Positions 1 through 7,207 of a stretch of 64,000 nt of DNA are shown piece after piece (position 1 is the first letter of the stretch; each line of letters begins with the position of its first letter). The stretch comes from Marisediminitalea alba (GTDB taxonomy: Bacteria > Pseudomonadota > Gammaproteobacteria > Enterobacterales > Alteromonadaceae), in the NCBI RefSeq assembly GCF_002993365.1, contig NZ_PVNP01000220.1, positions 1,261 to 65,260 on the forward strand, read 5' to 3'. A model generated the notes under the pieces. It ran no database searches and was not told the DNA's origin. It was given only the letters and a program-made list of their open reading frames with translations. A program made the translations under genes and the position numbers.

Positions 1-228
1 TCCTCGCTATTCCTGTGTGTTGTGACGGTAAATGAGTAGCCAGACTGTTATGGAGGTCCCGGACAAGCCCTTCGGACTTTCCGGGACGACGGGAATTTGA
101 ACCTGTCATCCCGTAAGTTTCGGAGAAACTATCCGGGATCTCCTCGCTATTCCTGTGTGTTGTGACGGTAAATGAGTAGCCAGACTGTTATGGAGGTCCC
201 GGATAAGTCCTTTGGACTTTCCGGGACA
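1..228. repeat. BIME-like cluster: 87-bp direct repeat plus three palindromes
   Basis: Positions 1-87 and 141-227 are direct repeats that differ at three positions I can see. Each ends in a hairpin with arms GTCCCGGA and TCCGGGAC (about 55-87 and 195-227). Between them, at 105-143, a related hairpin lies in the opposite orientation, with ATCCCG and CGGGAT arms and an inner GTTTC/GAAAC stem. All three share the asymmetric signature GTC-R-TCCCG ... CCGGGA-Y-CTCC, the first and third reading on the minus strand and the middle one on the plus strand. Alternating orientation is the arrangement of BIMEs built from REP units. The first copy touches the window edge, so the cluster may continue leftward. 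Confidence 0.75.
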
Positions 229-256
229 ATTAAACAGGCTCAGGCCTGTTTAATTG
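227..256 (-). terminator. Hairpin terminator of gabD, stop codon in its loop
   Basis: A perfect 12-bp stem (CAATTAAACAGG at 227-238 and its complement at 245-256) encloses a six-base loop. On the minus strand the gabD stop codon TGA lies in that loop, so the last codons of the gene form one arm. A T-rich stretch is part of the distal arm. It is a plausible intrinsic terminator for gabD and separates it from the repeat cluster. Confidence 0.6.
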
Positions 257-1691
257 CATAACACTGATATTTCATTTCCAGGTATTCTTCGATTCCTGCA
301 TGGGCGCCTTCGCGGCCCAGGCCGCTGGCTTTAACACCACCGAAGGGGGCGTTTGCCGCCGAGATGGCACCGGTGTTAACCCCTACCATGCCGGATTCTA
401 TGGCGTCTACCACGCGCTGGGCACGGTGCAGGTCGTCGCTGAAGAAATAAGCTGCCAGTCCAAACGGCGTATCGTTGGCGTATTCGATCACTTCTTCTTC
501 CGTATCGAAAGGAATAATGGGTACCAGCGGGCCGAAGGTTTCCTCGCAGGTGCACTGCGCCGTCGGCGGCACATTGGTTAGCACCGTTGGGGTATACCAG
601 TTGTCGCCGTTTGGCAGGCGTTTGCCTCCGGTCAGCAGTGTTGCACCGTTGCTGAGTGCGTTGTCCACGTGCTCGGTCACCTTGTCGGCACCGGCTGCGT
701 CAATCAGTGGGCCAATATCCACACCATCGTCGAGGCCGTTACCTACTTTGAGTGCTTCTACTTTTTTGACCAGTTTGGTTTGAAACTCTTCTAACACGCT
801 GCGCTGCACATAGACCCGGTTGGGTGATATACAGGTTTGCCCGGCGTTACGGAACTTGCCTTTCATGAGGCCATCCACGGCAAGGTCGATATCGGCGTCC
901 TCGAAGACGATAAAGGGAGCATTACCACCGAGTTCCAGTGACAGCTTTTTCACATCGGGCGCGCATTTTTTCATTAACTGCGAGCCAATTTCGGTGGATC
1001 CGGTAAATGTAAGTTTGCGTACTATACTGTTCTCGCACAACGCGTCGCCGATAACACTGGCCTTGCCGGTAATTACCTGAATAACGCCCTTTGGAATGCC
1101 AGCCTGAATGGCCAGTTCACCCAGGGCCAGAGCCGTAAGTGGAGTCTGGCTGGCCGGTTTCACTATGATAGTACAGCCAGCCGCCAGAGCTGGCGCCACT
1201 TTACGAGTAATCATTGCCGCGGGGAAGTTCCACGGCGTAATGGCTGCACACACGCCTACCGGATCGCGGGACACCCGAATTTGCGTGTCGGGTGTACCGG
1301 CCGGCAGAATTTCACCATTAATGCGCATGGCTTCTTCGGCAAACCATTTAACATAACTGGCTGCATAGGCAATTTCGCCTTTTGCCTCGGGCAGCGGCTT
1401 GCCTTGTTCCGTGGTCATGATAGTGGCCAGCTCGTCGGTGTGCTCCACCATGAGTTCGTACCATTTGCGAACCAGCTCACCACGCTCAGCGGGTGTTTTT
1501 TTGCGCCACAGCTTAAAGGCGTCGTTGGCTGCCGTTACAGCCTGATTAACCGCATCAGCGTCCAGCTGTGGAATGGTCGCTATCACTTCTCCCGTAGCCG
1601 GGTTGTCCACTTCCAGGCTATCTGATGTCGTCACCCATTCTCCGTTGATCAGGCAGGCTTGTTTAAAGATGTCGATATCATTCAGGGTCAT
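240..1691 (-). CDS. gabD: NAD(P)-dependent succinate-semialdehyde dehydrogenase
   Basis: This is an aldehyde dehydrogenase superfamily protein of 483 residues, the usual length for GabD. Succinate-semialdehyde dehydrogenase oxidises succinic semialdehyde to succinate in the cytoplasm, the last step of the GABA shunt. Visible motifs are the TPWNFP cofactor segment (about 152-157), KPASQTP, FTGSTEIG, the general-base glutamate in ELGGNAPF (E253) and the nucleophile in NAGQTC (C287), followed by EETFGP. The family assignment is firm. The substrate is inferred from overall resemblance to GabD, and a related semialdehyde is possible. No GABA transaminase gene lies nearby, and the gene appears to be transcribed alone. 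Confidence 0.88.
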   Translation of the reverse strand: MTLNDIDIFKQACLINGEWVTTSDSLEVDNPATGEVIATIPQLDADAVNQAVTAANDAFKLWRKKTPAERGELVRKWYELMVEHTDELATIMTTEQGKPLPEAKGEIAYAASYVKWFAEEAMRINGEILPAGTPDTQIRVSRDPVGVCAAITPWNFPAAMITRKVAPALAAGCTIIVKPASQTPLTALALGELAIQAGIPKGVIQVITGKASVIGDALCENSIVRKLTFTGSTEIGSQLMKKCAPDVKKLSLELGGNAPFIVFEDADIDLAVDGLMKGKFRNAGQTCISPNRVYVQRSVLEEFQTKLVKKVEALKVGNGLDDGVDIGPLIDAAGADKVTEHVDNALSNGATLLTGGKRLPNGDNWYTPTVLTNVPPTAQCTCEETFGPLVPIIPFDTEEEVIEYANDTPFGLAAYFFSDDLHRAQRVVDAIESGMVGVNTGAISAANAPFGGVKASGLGREGAHAGIEEYLEMKYQCYAIKQA

Positions 1692-1771
1692 AAACTGTGT
1701 CCATTTTGGTTAAAAATAAGAGGTGTCCTCTACTTTGTACTGGTAACGGTCGGTGCGTAGATCAACTCTGT

Positions 1772-2176
1772 CTATTCTTCAGGGAACTGTTCAAACGAGC
1801 GAATACTTGCCAGTGAAGACTCCCACAGGCACTGGCTGGCGGTAAAAATATGCGCATCGGGTTGTTTAGTCGGAGACGAGTTAAGGCTGCCGGCTGGCAC
1901 TACAGCGGTGAGGTTGTCTGTCATAACATAAGGCAGCGCAGAACCACAGGTTGTACAAAAACTTCTGGCGTGTCGGGTTGAAGGAAGCTGGAAATGACGG
2001 ATATGTTCTTTACCCGTGAGCCAGGTAACAGCGTCTGCGTTGATAAACAAATTTGCAGCAAATGCAGAGCCGGTATCTTTCTGGCAATGCTGGCAGTGGC
2101 AGATAAAAAAGTGGTCAAAATTGTCGGCTACCGTAAAGGTTACCGCTTTACATAAACAACTGCCTTGTATAGCCAT
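1772..2176 (-). CDS. GFA-domain (CENP-V/GFA family) zinc-binding protein
   Basis: This 134-residue protein has the cysteine pattern of the GFA fold: CLC near residue 7, CHCQHC near residue 27 and CTTCG near residue 77, which bind zinc in the family. The founding member was described as a glutathione-dependent formaldehyde-activating enzyme, but most homologues have no proven activity. The start is supported by a GGAGAA ribosome-binding site a few bases upstream. It is short for the family but looks intact. A link to the aldehyde dehydrogenase downstream on the same strand is only suggestive. Confidence 0.8.
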   Translation of the reverse strand: MAIQGSCLCKAVTFTVADNFDHFFICHCQHCQKDTGSAFAANLFINADAVTWLTGKEHIRHFQLPSTRHARSFCTTCGSALPYVMTDNLTAVVPAGSLNSSPTKQPDAHIFTASQCLWESSLASIRSFEQFPEE

Positions 2177-2250
2177 GCGCTTCTCCGTGAAGGGAAATAA
2201 TAAGACTAATTAAAGCATATTTTGAATGGGGCCGGGAATAACCGGGGGAG

Positions 2251-2289
2251 GTGATACCGACTCTGACCTGGAGGAGCAGAGCCGGTATA
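2251..2289 (-). terminator. Possible terminator hairpin after the exported aminotransferase gene
   Basis: An interrupted inverted repeat (ATACCG-CTCTG with CAGAG-CGGTAT, about 11 paired bases) lies just downstream of the aminotransferase stop codon. No U-tract follows it, so the call is weak. Confidence 0.35.
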
Positions 2290-2298
2290 GCCTGAAGA

Positions 2299-3483
2299 TT
2301 AAGCTAAAACGGTTTTCAGAGCGCTAACACAGGCATCAGTTTCGTCGGGAGTCCCCACGCTGATGCGTGACCACGAGTCATAACCAGGCCAGGTTCTGCC
2401 TACCACTTTGACACCTTGCTCGCGCATTTTTGCGGCAAATTGATCGTGTGGCATGCCAGTATCCACGTAGATAAAGTTACCTTGTGGATTTTTCGCGTAA
2501 GGGCGGCCTAACTCTTCTGCTACGGCAGTTAGCTTGGCGCGCTCGGTCGCTACGCGCTCACGCATGGTGTTAAGGTTTTCGTGGTCGTCCATGCTTGCCA
2601 TACCGGCAACCAGACCAAGGTAGTTAACCCCACCCATACGCAGTTTACGGCCGATAACCTGAGCCTGTTCGGCAGGCATAATGGCGTAGCCAAGACGTTG
2701 ACCCGCCATGGCGTGAATCTTTGAGAAGGTGCGGCAAATAACCACATTGTAACCTTCAGCAGCCAGGCTCGACTGCACGTTTCCAGGGTATCCCGCAGAC
2801 ATTTCGATATAGGCTTCATCAATGAATACCTGAGTTTTTTGCGATACGCGTTTGGCAAATGCGTTCAGTTTGGCAGGATCCAGCTCGCGGCCGGTTGGGT
2901 TATTCGGGTTACAGATATAGACCGCAGTGGTATCTTCGGTAACAGCCGCTTCAATAGCGTCCAGGTCGAAATCCATGTTGGCATCCAGTGGTACGTAAGT
3001 CACATCGGCACCCATAAATTCCGCGCCACGAGGCACGCCTTCGTAGGTGGCCATAGAGGTAACCAGCTTGCCGCCATTTTGTGTGATCCAGTCGGCATAG
3101 CCAAACAGGATTGGGGATGAGCCATTAGTCACTACAATTTGATCCACCGAAACGCCTTCTTGTTTGGCAATTTTTTCTTTTAGTACTGACGTGGTGGGAT
3201 CGGCATAGCGGCACAGGTTATAAAGTTCGCCCTGCATGGCTTCTACCGCTTTGGCAGACGGGCCAAAGGCATTTTCGTTCGACGATAATCTGATTAATCC
3301 ATCATTCAGATTGGGCGTGGCAGACGGAAAGTGTTCAGTCTTCATGCCCGCTGCGTTGAGTTCTTTAACCCCGGAATCTACGCAGGCGGCCAGGGCTGTT
3401 GCACCGGCTCCAAGTCCAACTGCTTTTAACCATTTACGGCGTGAGGAATCCACTGGTGGCATGTTTTGGATATCAGATTTCAT
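2299..3483 (-). CDS. Tat-exported, lipobox-bearing class I/II aminotransferase (HisC-like)
   Basis: The protein has 394 residues and the fold-type I aminotransferase layout of histidinol-phosphate aminotransferases. CNPNNPTG lies near 191-198, the PLP-ring aspartate is in FIDEAY (D222), and the Schiff-base lysine is in TFSKIHAMAG (K255), followed by QRLGY. The N-terminus is unusual: a twin-arginine signal (SSRRKWLK, residues 13-20), a hydrophobic stretch, then LAAC, which fits a lipobox with C34 as the lipidated residue. I infer export folded with its cofactor by Tat and anchoring in the periplasm. Histidine synthesis is therefore unlikely as its role, and the real substrate is unknown. It is monocistronic by spacing. 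Confidence 0.82.
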   Translation of the reverse strand: MKSDIQNMPPVDSSRRKWLKAVGLGAGATALAACVDSGVKELNAAGMKTEHFPSATPNLNDGLIRLSSNENAFGPSAKAVEAMQGELYNLCRYADPTTSVLKEKIAKQEGVSVDQIVVTNGSSPILFGYADWITQNGGKLVTSMATYEGVPRGAEFMGADVTYVPLDANMDFDLDAIEAAVTEDTTAVYICNPNNPTGRELDPAKLNAFAKRVSQKTQVFIDEAYIEMSAGYPGNVQSSLAAEGYNVVICRTFSKIHAMAGQRLGYAIMPAEQAQVIGRKLRMGGVNYLGLVAGMASMDDHENLNTMRERVATERAKLTAVAEELGRPYAKNPQGNFIYVDTGMPHDQFAAKMREQGVKVVGRTWPGYDSWSRISVGTPDETDACVSALKTVLA

Positions 3484-3639
3484 AGGTCAGGTCACTCTGT
3501 CTTCAATATATAAAGTATACGGAGTATCCACATTAAAGGGTATTTGAGGTTGATGCAATAGGGCGATTTAAAGGCGTAAATCAGGTAGTTGGGTGATCTG
3601 AATGGTTTAAGAGATAAACGGGGCGTGAACAAAAAATTG

Positions 3640-3659
3640 AAAAAGTGCAGCTGGTGCAC
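3640..3659 (-). terminator. Possible terminator in the 3484-3788 gap
   Basis: The 305-base gap between the aminotransferase start and the end of the topoisomerase gene contains no gene I can support. On the minus strand a short stem (GTGCA/TGCAC) is followed by five T, a weak intrinsic terminator for the topoisomerase transcript. The same place holds a perfect 12-bp palindrome CTGGTGCACCAG (3651-3662), which could instead be an operator. A longer, looser inverted repeat lies at about 3752-3793. Confidence 0.35.
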
Positions 3660-3788
3660 CAGTTTTTGCGGTTTCAGGAGTGATTAATCCGGCAAATAAC
3701 CGGTGACGATGAAACGTACATAAAGCGTTCAGTTGTCGAAAATCAGGGATAAAAAGCACTGTGGCTCAGGTTTAGCGATAAGTGCCTT

Positions 3789-4844
3789 TTACAGCAGTTT
3801 TAGTGTGGCTTGTTCGCAATCAGAATGATCGGATGACAGCCAGTCGGTGTCTTCGTCAAAATAAGGGAGGGCGCTTTTTCTCTCAAAACGCTCGGTCAGG
3901 GCGGTGAGTACTTTGGGGTGGATATAGTATTTCTCACACACCGCCGGGGTATTCCCCAGTGTTTCTGCCACCAGTTTTACCAGCGTAGCATTAAACTTTC
4001 GGCGCGGGTGTTCAGCAACCAGCGCTGCAGCTTCATGGGCTTGTTGTACCGCCAGTCGGGTGCCCGTCCAGGTACGAAAGTCCTTGGCAGAGACAGCTAT
4101 TTCGGTGAGTGAGTGAAGGTACTCATTGACGTCGTCACTGAGCAAATCCTTCCATTGTCCGCCTTGCTTGTAGCGTAAAACCGGGTAGCCGGGCCGGGCT
4201 GCGCTATCACAAATTAGCTGTGAGGCGGTTGGGTCGCTGATATCGATATGCCGGGTCTTGCCATGCTTGCCGGTAAAGTGAAAGGCAAGTTCCTCACCTT
4301 CCTGTTCCATATGTTTGCGACGGAGCGTTGTCAGGCCAACCGTACCATTTTCCTGCTGATATGCGCGATTGCCAATGCGAATGCCGGTTCTGTCGAGCAG
4401 CATAACTGCCAGTGCGCAGGAGCGCTGTAAATCCCACTTTTCGTGATTTAAGTGTTGCACATAGGTCTTACGGATCTGCGGCAGTACCCGGGCAAACAGT
4501 TTCAGGCGGGCGAACTTTTCAGCCTGCTGCTGAGCTTCCCACTGCTGATGATAAATATATTGCTTGCGCTGACGCTGGTCGTAACCAAAAGCCTGTACCT
4601 TAGACAGTTCACACAAGCTAATGCGAACATCCTGCCACATAGGAGGAATAACCAAACCTTTAAAGCGCTTGAGCAACGTTTGTTCGGTAACTTTTTCGTT
4701 ATCAGTCAGCAGATACTGAAAACCTCGCCCGCGTTTACGCCGGGTTACATGAAAACTCTCACATTCGTGAATTTCTTCGCCGCTGTTGGTGGCCACGGCG
4801 CAGCAGTATTGCTTCACGTTGACTGGCGTTGTTCGGTTATGCAT
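3789..4844 (-). CDS. DNA topoisomerase IB (bacterial, poxvirus-like)
   Basis: At 351 residues this is the compact bacterial type IB topoisomerase, which relaxes supercoils through a 3'-phosphotyrosyl intermediate. The N-terminal DNA-binding part has RKRGRGFQY and LVIPPMWQDV. The catalytic part has RTGIRIGNRAY, the lysine-bearing FTGKHGKTRH, KDFRTWTGT and, near the C-terminus, EKYYIHPKV, where Y307 is the likely nucleophile. All parts of the active-site signature can be seen, so the enzyme looks functional. Such genes are scattered in proteobacteria and not essential. The first 20 or so residues are poorly conserved in style, so the exact start is uncertain. Confidence 0.9.
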   Translation of the reverse strand: MHNRTTPVNVKQYCCAVATNSGEEIHECESFHVTRRKRGRGFQYLLTDNEKVTEQTLLKRFKGLVIPPMWQDVRISLCELSKVQAFGYDQRQRKQYIYHQQWEAQQQAEKFARLKLFARVLPQIRKTYVQHLNHEKWDLQRSCALAVMLLDRTGIRIGNRAYQQENGTVGLTTLRRKHMEQEGEELAFHFTGKHGKTRHIDISDPTASQLICDSAARPGYPVLRYKQGGQWKDLLSDDVNEYLHSLTEIAVSAKDFRTWTGTRLAVQQAHEAAALVAEHPRRKFNATLVKLVAETLGNTPAVCEKYYIHPKVLTALTERFERKSALPYFDEDTDWLSSDHSDCEQATLKLL

Positions 4845-4941
4845 AAGTCCTTGTGGTCTGGATGGTTGTCCTTAAGCTTGTACGGTCAGACTGTGAAGAG
4901 GTTCAGAATTATCAGGGAAGGCGGGAAGTAAGGCTGAAGGT

Positions 4942-4969
4942 TGGGTCGCAGCCAGACTGCTGTGACCCA
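4942..4969 (-). terminator. Hairpin downstream of the small cytochrome c gene
   Basis: An inverted repeat with TGGGTC and GACCCA outer arms and an inner CAGC/GCTG pairing lies just past the cytochrome stop codon. No clear U-run follows, so it may be a weak terminator or an mRNA-stabilising stem. Confidence 0.4.
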
Positions 4970-4979
4970 CTAAGAGTGA

Positions 4980-5285
4980 TTACAGTGAGGCGAAGTAAGC
5001 GGCAAGATTAGCAATATCTTCATCTGATAGTGGTTTAGCCATCATGCCCATCATGGGATCTTTTCGTACATCAGCGCGAAAATCCTTTAACTGCTTTTCC
5101 AGGTAGGCGGCTTTCTGACCGGCCAGGTTAGGCCACATAGGACTGGGGCTGATCCCCGCCGGACCATGACAGGCGGCACATTGTCCTGACAGTGCTTTAC
5201 CTTTTTCAATGTCCGCTGCAGCAACTGAAAAGTTGGCGAGCGTAAGAGTAAAGGCCAAAGCGCCAAGTGATACGATTTTTTTCAT
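4980..5285 (-). CDS. Small periplasmic class I cytochrome c (c5/c553 type)
   Basis: This 101-residue protein starts with a typical Sec signal peptide (MKKIVSLGALAFTLTLANFSVAA). It has one haem-binding motif, CAACH, near residue 35, and a methionine-rich stretch (PMMGMMAKPLSDEDI) that can supply the sixth haem ligand. The C-terminal LAAYFASL helix is typical of the fold. It would be a soluble electron carrier in the periplasm. A short hairpin with a T-run (AAGCA-TTG-TGCTT) sits immediately before the ribosome-binding site in the leader. Its redox partner cannot be read from the neighbours. Confidence 0.85.
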   Translation of the reverse strand: MKKIVSLGALAFTLTLANFSVAAADIEKGKALSGQCAACHGPAGISPSPMWPNLAGQKAAYLEKQLKDFRADVRKDPMMGMMAKPLSDEDIANLAAYFASL

Positions 5286-5421
5286 TTTTCTAACTCCAAA
5301 AAAAGCACAATGCTTAAGATTGAGTATCGTACATTTCTTGTAAATGAAAAGTAAAATAACCAGTGGCGATTTTGGCTATATGTGCGCAGCGATGGCGTGT
5401 TAAGAGTAGCTGGTGTGCACC

Positions 5422-5449
5422 AAAAAAAAGCGGCGCCAGGAAGGCGCCG
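5422..5449 (-). terminator. Intrinsic terminator of ibpA
   Basis: On the minus strand a perfect 7-bp GC stem (CGGCGCC / GGCGCCG, loop of five) is followed by C and eight T. This is a textbook Rho-independent terminator about 30 bases after the ibpA stop codon. Confidence 0.88.
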
Positions 5450-5477
5450 AACATGAAAACACAAGGTGAGGGAGGTG

Positions 5478-5927
5478 TTATTCGCTATCGAATAAGCGCC
5501 CACCTATTTCTATCTTACGTGGCTTTTTAGCTTCTGGGATCACTCTTTCCAGATCAACATGTAATAAGCCGTTTTCCAGGTCGGCCGCGAGTACCTTAAC
5601 GTGGTCGCCAAGCTGGAATTTGCGCTCGAAGTTGCGCTCGGAAATGCCTTTATGCAGGAACTTCCGCTCTTGTTTATCGGCGTCGCTGTTTTTAGTGCCA
5701 GTGATCGATAAGGTGTTGTCTTCTACAACAATATTGATGTCGTCTTTGCTAAAACCGGCAATCGCCATGGTAATTCGGTATTTGTCTTCCGCCAGTAATT
5801 CAATGTTGTACGGCGGGTAAGTGCTTTGCTTTTCAGCACGGCTGGCAGCATCAACTAATGATGCAAGGTGATCAGAACCAATGAATGAACGGTAAAGTGG
5901 AGATAGATCGATAGAACGCATAGTCAT
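5478..5927 (-). CDS. ibpA: Small heat-shock protein (Hsp20/IbpA family)
   Basis: The 149-residue protein has the enterobacterial IbpA layout: N-terminal RSIDLSPLYRSFIGSDHL, an alpha-crystallin domain (about 37-130, with YPPYNIELL, AGFSKDDI and a late GLLHVDLERVIPE strand) and a short C-terminal tail with KKPRKIEI, which contains the IxI-type anchor. Such proteins hold unfolding proteins in a refoldable state during heat stress. A sigma-32-type promoter and a ROSE-like thermometer lie upstream, and an intrinsic terminator lies downstream, so it is a single-gene heat-shock unit. Confidence 0.93.
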   Translation of the reverse strand: MTMRSIDLSPLYRSFIGSDHLASLVDAASRAEKQSTYPPYNIELLAEDKYRITMAIAGFSKDDINIVVEDNTLSITGTKNSDADKQERKFLHKGISERNFERKFQLGDHVKVLAADLENGLLHVDLERVIPEAKKPRKIEIGGRLFDSE

Positions 5928-6010
5928 ATCCTTTATTAAGCAATATGTTTAAAAGTTAAGTGCCCCGATAATCGGCGGCGGTGTTGTCGGCCTTACTGTT
6001 AAGCACCGAC
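5926..6010 (-). promoter_or_regulatory. ROSE-type RNA thermometer in the ibpA leader
   Basis: The ibpA leader can fold into successive hairpins. A TTGTCGG/CCGACAA stem and a CCGAT/ATCGG stem come first. The last one (5926-5946) pairs ATATTGCTT with AAAGGATAT, which sequesters the AAAGGA ribosome-binding site and reaches the start codon. The TTGCT facing AGGA, with an internal G opposite G, is the hallmark of ROSE elements of ibpA genes. Heat would melt it and allow translation. The structure was read by eye and not folded computationally. Confidence 0.72.
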
Positions 6011-6017
6011 AATTCTA

Positions 6018-6045
6018 AAGTAGGGCCGGGTTAAATTTATTCAAG
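6018..6045 (-). promoter_or_regulatory. Sigma-32-like heat-shock promoter of ibpA
   Basis: On the minus strand CTTGAA (6040-6045) is separated by 14 bases from CCCTACTT (6018-6025). These resemble the -35 (CTTGAAA) and -10 (CCCCATnT) elements recognised by the heat-shock sigma factor. The position, about 90 bases before the start codon, leaves room for the thermometer leader. Confidence 0.65.
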
Positions 6046-6172
6046 GCAAAAATTAAATTTTTTTCGACCAGTTTGCCAAACCCTACGAGAAAGGGCCTCA
6101 CTGCTTCAGGCCAAAGCCTGATAGCATGGTCAGTATTAACCTATCTAAGTCGTTTTGTTTAAGGGATATCAC

Positions 6173-7207
6173 ATGTCTTACCGACCTTTTACCCGCCAGG
6201 TCCAATCGGTTCGCCTGGTCATTGTTGCTGTGCTGCTGGTGGTTACCACGGCGTGTCAGAGTACGTCGTCTCCTGCTGCCACTGCTTACGGACCAAAGTT
6301 TGCTGAGCATGATCAAGGCTTTACCGTGGTTGTGGTGGCTTATGCACCGGAGATGGAAGGCATTCTGGGGCGCATCGAAGCCGATCCCAATGCCAGTATT
6401 ACGCAAATGGTGACTTACAAGGGGATTAAGTACCGCATTGGTAAATATCATGATGAACCGATTCTGATTTTTGCTACCGGTATGAGCATTGCCAATGCGG
6501 CGATGAGTATGCAAATGGCGTTTGATTATTTCCCGGTTAAACAGGTGGTGTACATGGGGATTGCCGGAGCGGTGAATCCCCAGTGGCAGCCCGGTGACGT
6601 GATTGTGCCTGAGCGTTGGTATTACCACGACGAAAGCGTGTATGCGAACCCGGATCCGAACAACCCCGGCAAATCAGTGTTACCAGCCTATTATGCGCGC
6701 TTTATGGCCGAGCAACCGGCTCGTAAAGCGGCTGACCCGCATTATCCAAACTATAAGCCGTTCCATTTTGTGCATCCCGACGAAGTGTTAATTATCAAAG
6801 ACGGCATGGATAAACCACAGGATACTGCGTATTTTTCAGCATCGCCCCGTTTATTAAGCGCAGCAAAAAGTGCCATGACAAAAATGCCGGCACAAATGAT
6901 TCTCGGTGAACGCAAAGCGAAGTTAAGCGTTGGTGGTAACGGTGTTACCGGCTCAGTATTTCTCGATAACCGTGAATACCGTAAATGGACCCGCGAAGTG
7001 TTTAATGCCGAAGTTACTGAAATGGAGTCCACCGCGGTTGGCCAGGTGTGTACGGTTAACGAAGTCGACTGGGTGATTATCCGCGCCATCAGCGATCTGG
7101 CCGGTGGTCAGGAGGGCGTTAACGTAGAGCATATTTACGATAAAGAAGTGTCACGGGTAGGCGCCAATGTGTTATTTGCTGTGATGGACGAGCTGGCAGC
7201 TCACTAA
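6173..7207 (+). CDS. Lipoprotein of the nucleoside phosphorylase/nucleosidase superfamily
   Basis: I start this 344-residue protein at the ATG preceded by AAGGGA. It then begins with MSYRPF, a hydrophobic segment and the lipobox VTTAC, so it should be an exported lipoprotein. The mature part follows the PNP/UDP phosphorylase superfamily (MTA/SAH nucleosidase-like): VVVVAYAPEMEGIL, the glycine-rich FATGMSIANAAMSMQ, VVYMGIAGAVNPQWQPGDVIVP, and later TEMESTAVGQVC and IIRAISDLAGG with the catalytic-type aspartate. It probably cleaves a nucleoside outside the cytoplasm for salvage, but the substrate is not visible. The stop codon overlaps the next start (TAATG), so the two genes are translationally coupled. 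Confidence 0.82.
   Translation: MSYRPFTRQVQSVRLVIVAVLLVVTTACQSTSSPAATAYGPKFAEHDQGFTVVVVAYAPEMEGILGRIEADPNASITQMVTYKGIKYRIGKYHDEPILIFATGMSIANAAMSMQMAFDYFPVKQVVYMGIAGAVNPQWQPGDVIVPERWYYHDESVYANPDPNNPGKSVLPAYYARFMAEQPARKAADPHYPNYKPFHFVHPDEVLIIKDGMDKPQDTAYFSASPRLLSAAKSAMTKMPAQMILGERKAKLSVGGNGVTGSVFLDNREYRKWTREVFNAEVTEMESTAVGQVCTVNEVDWVIIRAISDLAGGQEGVNVEHIYDKEVSRVGANVLFAVMDELAAH

Noticed and set aside
92..103. Minus-strand GGTTCAAATTCC resembling a tRNA T-loop
   Set aside because: No acceptor, D or anticodon arms can be formed around it; it lies between two REP-like palindromes and belongs to that repeat block.
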